Source: Artemia franciscana | Taxonomy: Eukaryota > Arthropoda > Branchiopoda > Anostraca > Artemiidae | Length of the DNA: 64,000 bases | Direction of reading: 5' to 3' | Assembly (NCBI RefSeq): GCF_032884065.1 | Contig: NC_088867.1 | Span: forward strand, 50,899,317 to 50,963,316 | In this document: positions 58,284 through 64,000 of the stretch, piece after piece | Layout: the number at the start of each line of letters is the position of its first letter | How positions within the stretch are numbered: position 1 is the stretch's first letter | The notes under the pieces: model-generated | What the model was told of the DNA's origin: nothing | The model's database searches: none | Seen by the model: only the letters and a program-made list of their open reading frames with translations | Program-made: the position numbers and the translations under genes

Positions 58284-59835
58284 GCCAAGAAGGTTTCCGA
58301 ACTATTTGACAGCGACAAGCTGGAGAATTGGGTTAAACGCAGAGGTTTCTGTATGTCTTTGCAAAACAGATTTGAAGCCTTGAACACACTTGACGATGTC
58401 ACAGATGTGGAACGTATCTGGGCCTCAGTCAAGAAAACGTACCATGAGGTGGCCAAGACAACCATTCAAGAAAAGAAAGAAAGAAGAGTGGATATCTGAC
58501 AATATCTGGGATTGCATAAGGAAACAAAAGGACACCAAAACAGCTATCCTGATTACATCGAGCTCTGATCAAAAAGATCGGTTTCAGTTCCGCTATAACG
58601 AGAAAAATATAACTGTCAAGAGAAGTGCAAGAAGAGGCAAGAGAAAAAGGATAGATGAGAAAGCGGCATATACTGAGGAAGCTGCCGAAAAATGGGACTC
58701 GAAAATGGTATACCGTTTAACAAATGCCGGTAAAAAAGCAAACCGATCGTCTCTGATAAAAGATGAGAATGGGGAGCTAATCTCTGACCCCCAGAAAGTT
58801 GATGAAAGATGGACGTCACATTTCGAGAAAATCTTAAATAGATCCGGACCTTACGACAGAGAAATAGTACCTGACACACTGTTTTTACAAACTGACGTAA
58901 GTGCTGACCCTCTAAGCACCAAAGAATTAATAATAACTACAAAGCTGAAAAATGGCCATGCACCCCCATTTGACGGAATCACTGCACAAAATCACGGAAT
59001 TCCAAGTTGACGGAATCACTGCAGAAAGGCTAAAGGTATCCCTTCGAGCCTGTATTATTATATGAACTACCCTTCTAGTTAGTATCTGGAAAAGCGATAA
59101 GATCCCAGCCGACTGGACTAGAAGAATTGTAATTAGACTTTTACAGAAGGGAGGGGCCCTAATATCTGACAATTGGAGATTTATCAATATAACGTGGGTT
59201 CCTACTAAACTATTAGCCACAGTTATACTGCACTGCCTTAGAGAAGCCCTTGTCTCGCACCTCAGAGAAGAGCAGCATGGATTCCAGCCTGGTAGATCCT
59301 GTTCCGATCTAATTTTCATCCTCAGACTAATAATGGAGAAGTCCAGAGAATGAAACACAAACCTCTACCTACTGTTCATTGATTTTGAAAATGTGTTTGA
59401 CTCTATTGACCGGGATATTTTATGGAAGATTTTAAGTATTATGGAATACCTGAGTAAATAGTTAAAATGATTATAGCCCTCTCTGAAAATAGCGAATGCT
59501 GTGTTCGAACCGAAAATGGGGAGACATGGTTCTTCAGGATAATGTCTAGTATTAAAAAGGGATACGTTCTATCTCCGTTTCTGTTTGTAATGATAATGGA
59601 TTATGTTCTACAAAAATCATCAGGTTCTACAGTAAAGATTAGCAGCAGGCAGATCTGGGATCTCGACTTCGAAGATGACGTTATCCTCCTAGAAGAAACA
59701 AAACAACAACTTCAGATGCTACTTGACACCATAACTTATAAGGCCGAGAATGTGGGACTGAGCATAAGCGTGGATAAGTCCAAGGTTATGACAACATTTA
59801 ACTCACCACTGATACTGAGATGCAAGGATAAATGA
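58284..59835 (+). pseudogene. LINE reverse transcriptase
   Basis: A linker ORF (58390-59010) with DENGELISDPQKVDERWTSH leads into RIVIRLLQKGG, SDNWRFINITWVPTKLLATV, REEQHGFQPGRSCSDLIFIL, LFIDFENVFDSI (motif A, Asp present), SSIKKGYVLSPFLFVMIMDY and LDFEDDVILL (FADD box changed to FEDD). In-frame stops at about 59062, 59352 and 59458 and frame shifts break it. Confidence 0.85.
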
Positions 59836-60425
59836 TGGTGAAATCATGAAAGAAATCAAAAAGAGAATAGGACAAGCAACTTAAGCTTACAACAAACTAA
59901 AACCAATTTGGTGTAGTCGTAAATATTCACCAAGCTTAAAGCTATGTCTTCTAAACAGCAATGGAATTTCCATTCTACTTTAAACTAGCGAGTGATGGAA
60001 ACAAAATATATAGCTAGAAAAGCGTGTCCAAACGTTTTAGAATATGTGCCTTAGAAGACTGTTGTACGTATTGTGGCAGGAGTAGGTCACGAATATAGAA
60101 GTTCGTCAACGAACTGGTCAGCCTCTTATTACCGATTTTCTGAAGCGAAGAAGATGGACCTACCTTGGTCACGTCCTTTGAATGACTGTGGACCGACTTC
60201 TAAGAGCCGTACACGATTGGCACCCACGCGGGAACCTCTGCGTAGCAGAGATCGACCTAAATACACCTTGAGACGACAGTACGACCGAGACTTGAGGACA
60301 GCAGAGCTGTCACTTCGAACGCAGTTTGAGGACGTTACTGCCTCAGTTCTGCTCGGAAACGCCTGGCGAGGCTTTGTAGACGCGCTATGTGCCATGGCTG
60401 GACCTGGAGGAACTAAGGTCTAGGG
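59836..60425 (+). pseudogene. LINE C-terminal region
   Basis: 60073-60423 reads, in two frames, GHVLRM-like then RDRPKYTLRRQYDRDLRTAE, SLRTQFEDVTASVLLGNAWR and GFVDALCAMAGPGGTKV. This is the recurrent C terminus of CDP2-like LINE ORF2 proteins. The stretch 59836-60070 is frame-broken. Confidence 0.75.
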
Positions 60426-60439
60426 TGACATTGTTCTAA

Positions 60440-61785
60440 GTGATTTTGGGCTAAATAGAAATTGCGTTCAACAGGATTTTCATATTTTTTTTTCTTATGC
60501 CATTATTTTTCATTGAGTTAATTAGATAGTCCGATGACATTTGTGTTATTTATTTACACAGTACATTAGACACATATGTATTCTACAGATGTAAGTCTCT
60601 TTTTTTTAAATAAAAATTACGTTTAATTTATGTAGTAGCACGATATTCCTATCTTTTGTTATTTATTCACAGCGAGAAATGAATTTATGAAATAATTGCA
60701 AAGTAGTTTATTTTATTACCTTCATGTTCGTGCTATACATCATAAAAAGATTGATTTTCATGGCTTCATTAATGCCCAGCTCAAAATTCCCCTTTTCTAA
60801 CGAATCATAAACATTATTTCTCATAAATAATTTCTTAGACCACACTGCTTTTCCATTTACAGAATTTAAGAGAGAAAAAACGGGTACAATTTAAATAAAT
60901 TTAATAAATTTTAATATTGATATCATAATGTAAATTCAATAAATATAAATATAAAATAATATATAAATATAAATATCAAAGAAATATATAAATTCAAGCT
61001 TAATGAATTTTATTCCACTGTTTTTTAATTATTCCCGTTTTTCTCTCTTAAATTCTGTCTCAAATTTTTAAATACCTTCATATTGTTCCTTAAAAGTTTA
61101 TATGAATCTTTAAACGAAAATCAGGGTTTGAATCAAGAGGACCAGGAGAGACTACCTCTCTCCTAAAAAGTTCATTTACACGTTCTTTTGAATGAAGAAC
61201 TCCTTACAGGACCAACCGGGTTATGACAACCACGGAACAAATGATTTTTCTGCATTTTTGTTTATCAGGGGCAAATTTGTCAAGAATGCAAAACATGGCA
61301 CTTTTAGCTTGAAAATAAGAACCCCTTTCCTCGTATCTAATACCCTCCCCTCCCCCTGTCGTCAAACGTTACCCTGGATCTGAACCCCGTAGTTATAAGA
61401 GAAGCATTTTTCATAAATAGAAGAGAATCTTGGTTAGTACCGAGCAATCACAGATATAATCTTATTAGGCTTAATTGATTTTGTTTATTTATTAGCGAAA
61501 TTGATTTTGATGACATTATTAAAAGCCAATTCAACAGTCCCCATTTAAAATGACTCATAAGAATTCCTTCTCATCCTTTTAGACAATAATATCCTAATCC
61601 CTGAAACGTGTTCGTATCATTTTTTGGAATAATTATTTTGGGATAAGCAAGGTATTAAACCACCTATGATAAAAATCCATAAGATTTGTCCATAATATCA
61701 CTTCTAATTAAAACAGTGTTGCGAGAAGAAAGTTGTATATATCTAGAGCAAAAGATTTAATGTCATGATGGTTGGTTTGATTCAA
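60440..61785. other. No recognised gene
   Basis: AT-rich. A loose inverted similarity between 60840-60880 and 61020-61065 (GAATTTAAGAGAGAAAAACG-like and its complement) flanks an AT-rich centre, so a further small foldback is possible. Confidence 0.4.
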
Positions 61786-61789
61786 TAAC

Positions 61790-61970
61790 GTCAATTTCGG
61801 GATGGGTGGAGGCAGGGAGGCCTGTTACCTCCATGATTTTTCCCCGCTTCGATTTTTTAAAAGAATACATTTTTTGGGGGGCATTTTTACTGAAAAGACT
61901 CCTTTTGGAATTTTCGTTGGTAAATTCAACCCCTCGGATATTTAAACATGCCCCCCGCCAAAAAAAAAAA
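61790..61970. mobile_element. Short element, family H-like
   Basis: G-rich start (GGGATGGGTGGAGGCAGGGA) and C-rich end (ATGCCCCCCGCC), same size and layout as 50885-51075. Confidence 0.3.
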
Positions 61971-62212
61971 AAATAGTAAATTCACGAACATGGTTTTATT
62001 TTGTATTAATATTAATACAATTTTTTGTATGAATTTATGTTTTATTTTGACATAACTTACTTAATTTATGTTTTATTTTAATTTATTTTAATTTATGTTT
62101 TATTTTGACATAACTTGACTTTAGCCATGAGTTTGTGTCAATTTAGTAAACTTAATCCTGCGATTACTTTAAATAGATTCCTGAAATATTAAATGGAAAC
62201 AAACACAATATC

Positions 62213-62430
62213 ATTTTTTTAAACTGAAAGTAGAGAGAAATATTAAGACTTCAGACGAGTGGAAATTATTCCGTGAATAGGGAGTGCTGCTTTATTCTTA
62301 ATTCCAACTCTTTACAATAAAGTTTAAAGAGTTTTACTGAAAGCATGAGGCGTTAATTAGGAGACAGTGGGCAGTGACCCCAGCATGGGTGCCGGCAAGT
62401 AGAGGGGCAGGGGGCCATGGCCCTATCTGG
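62213..62430 (+). repeat. Diverged family B half followed by a G-rich short repeat
   Basis: AAACTGAAAGTAGAGAGAAA, GGAAATTATTCCGTGAATAG and AACTCTTTACAATAAAG parallel a B left arm. GGTGCCGGCAAGTAGAGGGG follows at about 62386. Confidence 0.5.
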
Positions 62431-62980
62431 AAATAAGGGACTATAAAGTAATTATGAGGAAACCAAAGGCAAGAGAACAGAATAGGGACAAACCATGGAA
62501 AAATGTGTATTGCTCCTTTGTTGGCTGCCTGCCTATAGATTTTGACCATTAATAAGGAAAATAAAAGCTCTAATTTGTGACTGAGTGACCCCTTTCGAGT
62601 TTTCCACAAACATTTTTCTATATGATTCGGTTGAAGCAACAAAAAAAAAATCATATTTTTCATAGTATGAATGGTAATAAATAGCGATCCTTGTCAATAA
62701 CAAAGTATAAGAGCCTAACTATTGATAACATTCAATCAAAGAATCAGCTTTTTATGTTGATCCTAAATATGTATTGGTTTATTAGTCATTAGTGCAATTA
62801 TTAGTACACAAGAAAGTTTGATAATTATAGAAAACACAAGGAAAACAACTTAATAAGGGGCAATTTCGGCAAAAAATATGCCGTCAAATTTTTCTTGCAT
62901 TGCAAGAGTATGCATGAGCTGATATATGAAGCCACTCCAATCAGAAATGTTTCCCCTGAACGGAATGCTGGGAATTACTG

Positions 62981-64000
62981 TATCAAACATTCGTGGTAAC
63001 GAACTGTAGTAAGGAGTGACCCGGCTCAATAGTAACCAAAACTCTAAAAAATGGAATTTTGGTACCAATAGCTACATCAAAAGAATCGCATTTTAATGCT
63101 GATTTTCAATATACAAGTTTCATCAAGTTTAGTCTTACCCATCAAAAGTTACGTCACCTCCTAAAAGTCATAAAATCTTAACGAAAATCACACCATCAGA
63201 TTCAGCGTATCAGAGAACCCCACTGTAGAAGTTTCAAGCTCCTATCTACAAAAATGTGGAATTTATTATTTTTTGCCAGAAGGCAGATCACGGATGCGTG
63301 TTTATTTGTTTGTTTGTTTTTTTGTTGTTTTTTTTCCCAGGGGTGATCGTATCGACCCAGTTGTCCTAGAATGTTGCGAGAGGGCTCATTCTAACGGAAA
63401 TGAAAAGTTCTAGTACCCTTTTTAAGTGACCAGAAAAATTGGAGGGCACCTAGGCCCCCTCCAACGCTAATTATTCTCCCAAAGTCAACGGATCAAAATT
63501 CTGAGATAGCCATTTTATTCAACGTAGTCGAAAAACCTTATAACTATGTCTTTGGGGACGACTTACTCCCCCACAGTCCCCGTGGTAGGGGTTACAAGTT
63601 CAAAACTTTGACCAGTGCTTACAAATAGTAATGGTGATTGGGAAGTGTACAGGCGTTTTCAGGAGGAGTTTTTGGTTGGAGGCAGGGGTTGAGAAGAGGG
63701 GGATATGCTGGGGGAGCCTTCCATCGAGGAATTTGTCATGGGGGAAGAAAATTTTCATGAAGGGAGCGCAGGATTTACTAGCACTACTTAAAAAAAGACA
63801 ATGAAAAAATAAATATGGAAAAGTTTTTTTTCAGCTGGAAGTAAGCAGCAGCATTAAAACTTAAAACGAACAGAAAATATTACCCATATGAGGGGCTCAC
63901 CTCCTCCTAATACCTCGCTCTTTATGCTAAAGTATTTTTAGTAATTTCAACTATTTATTCTGCGGCTTTTGTGATTCAGGGGTCATTCTTAATGAATTGG
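62981..64000 (+). repeat. Family A+B composite repeat, cut by the window edge
   Basis: Hairpin at 62988-63006 (one mismatch), AAGGAGTGACCCGGCTCAAT, the full A body, then the left B arm ACCTCGCTCTTTATGC. Very similar to 22230-23335, apart from the latter's missing hairpin. Confidence 0.85.

Larger units (their letters stand above)
57040..60430 (+). mobile_element. Degenerate LINE with CDP2-like endonuclease and RT
   Basis: Near-complete but dead non-LTR element. The 5' UTR-like AGTACCCAGTCCCAAGCCTG at about 57064 is typical of these elements. An APE-type endonuclease (57260-58283, of the kind often annotated as craniofacial development protein 2-like) and an RT (about 58390-59835) follow, with a C-terminal region to 60423. 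Multiple stops and frameshifts, plus a 268-bp MITE insertion in the endonuclease. Composition is GC-richer than the flanks, as expected for former coding DNA. The clade was not assigned. Confidence 0.85.

Noticed and set aside
58616..59358. Minus-strand ORFs of 87 and 143 codons
   Set aside because: Antisense shadows of the LINE reverse transcriptase.

Overview
This is AT-rich eukaryotic nuclear DNA from an animal. No bacterial-style operon is present. The one confidently recognised host gene is an empty spiracles/EMX-class homeobox gene on the minus strand. Its three coding exons lie at 38621-38024, 20353-20181 and 6121-5819, and they join in frame through canonical GT-AG sites into a 357-residue protein. 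The predicted protein has an eh1-like motif, a YPWL hexapeptide-type motif, an EMX-type homeodomain and an acidic, Gln-rich tail. Its sequence, together with the dense repeats, suggests an arthropod, plausibly a crustacean (a branchiopod such as a brine shrimp is a guess). The two introns are about 17.7 kb and 14.1 kb and are packed with mobile-element debris.

Layout: 1-553 is a reversed copy of the commonest interspersed repeat (family A). 744-3640 is a head-to-head pair of Penelope-like retroelement pieces. 3640-5818 is the 3' flank/3' UTR side of the homeobox gene. 6122-20180 is intron 2, with a foldback pair carrying hammerhead-like cores, a decayed KRBA2-like integrase, several A/B repeats and short MITE-like elements. 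20354-38023 is intron 1, with two decayed LINE fragments, tandem arrays, palindromic B elements, a 60-bp minisatellite, an unexplained 168-codon ORF and a 360-bp GA/CT microsatellite close to exon 1. 38622-57040 is the 5' side of the gene, without a recognised gene and full of MITEs, microsatellites and family A/B/C repeats. 57040-60430 is a degenerate LINE interrupted by a hAT-like MITE. 60430-64000 is repeat-rich flank ending inside another family A copy.

The most interesting structures beyond the gene are three. First, a composite repeat family (A+B) has a short hairpin at one end and a long palindrome at the other; the palindrome arms differ between copies but stay complementary within each copy. 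Second, CUGANGA-stem-GAAA cores resembling hammerhead ribozyme centres occur in the Penelope-like tail and in an inverted pair at 7.8-8.05 kb. Third, an integrase pseudogene is bracketed by direct repeats and by recurring palindromic ACCGGT-centred motifs. All boundaries of repeats are by eye and approximate; no database search or alignment was run.
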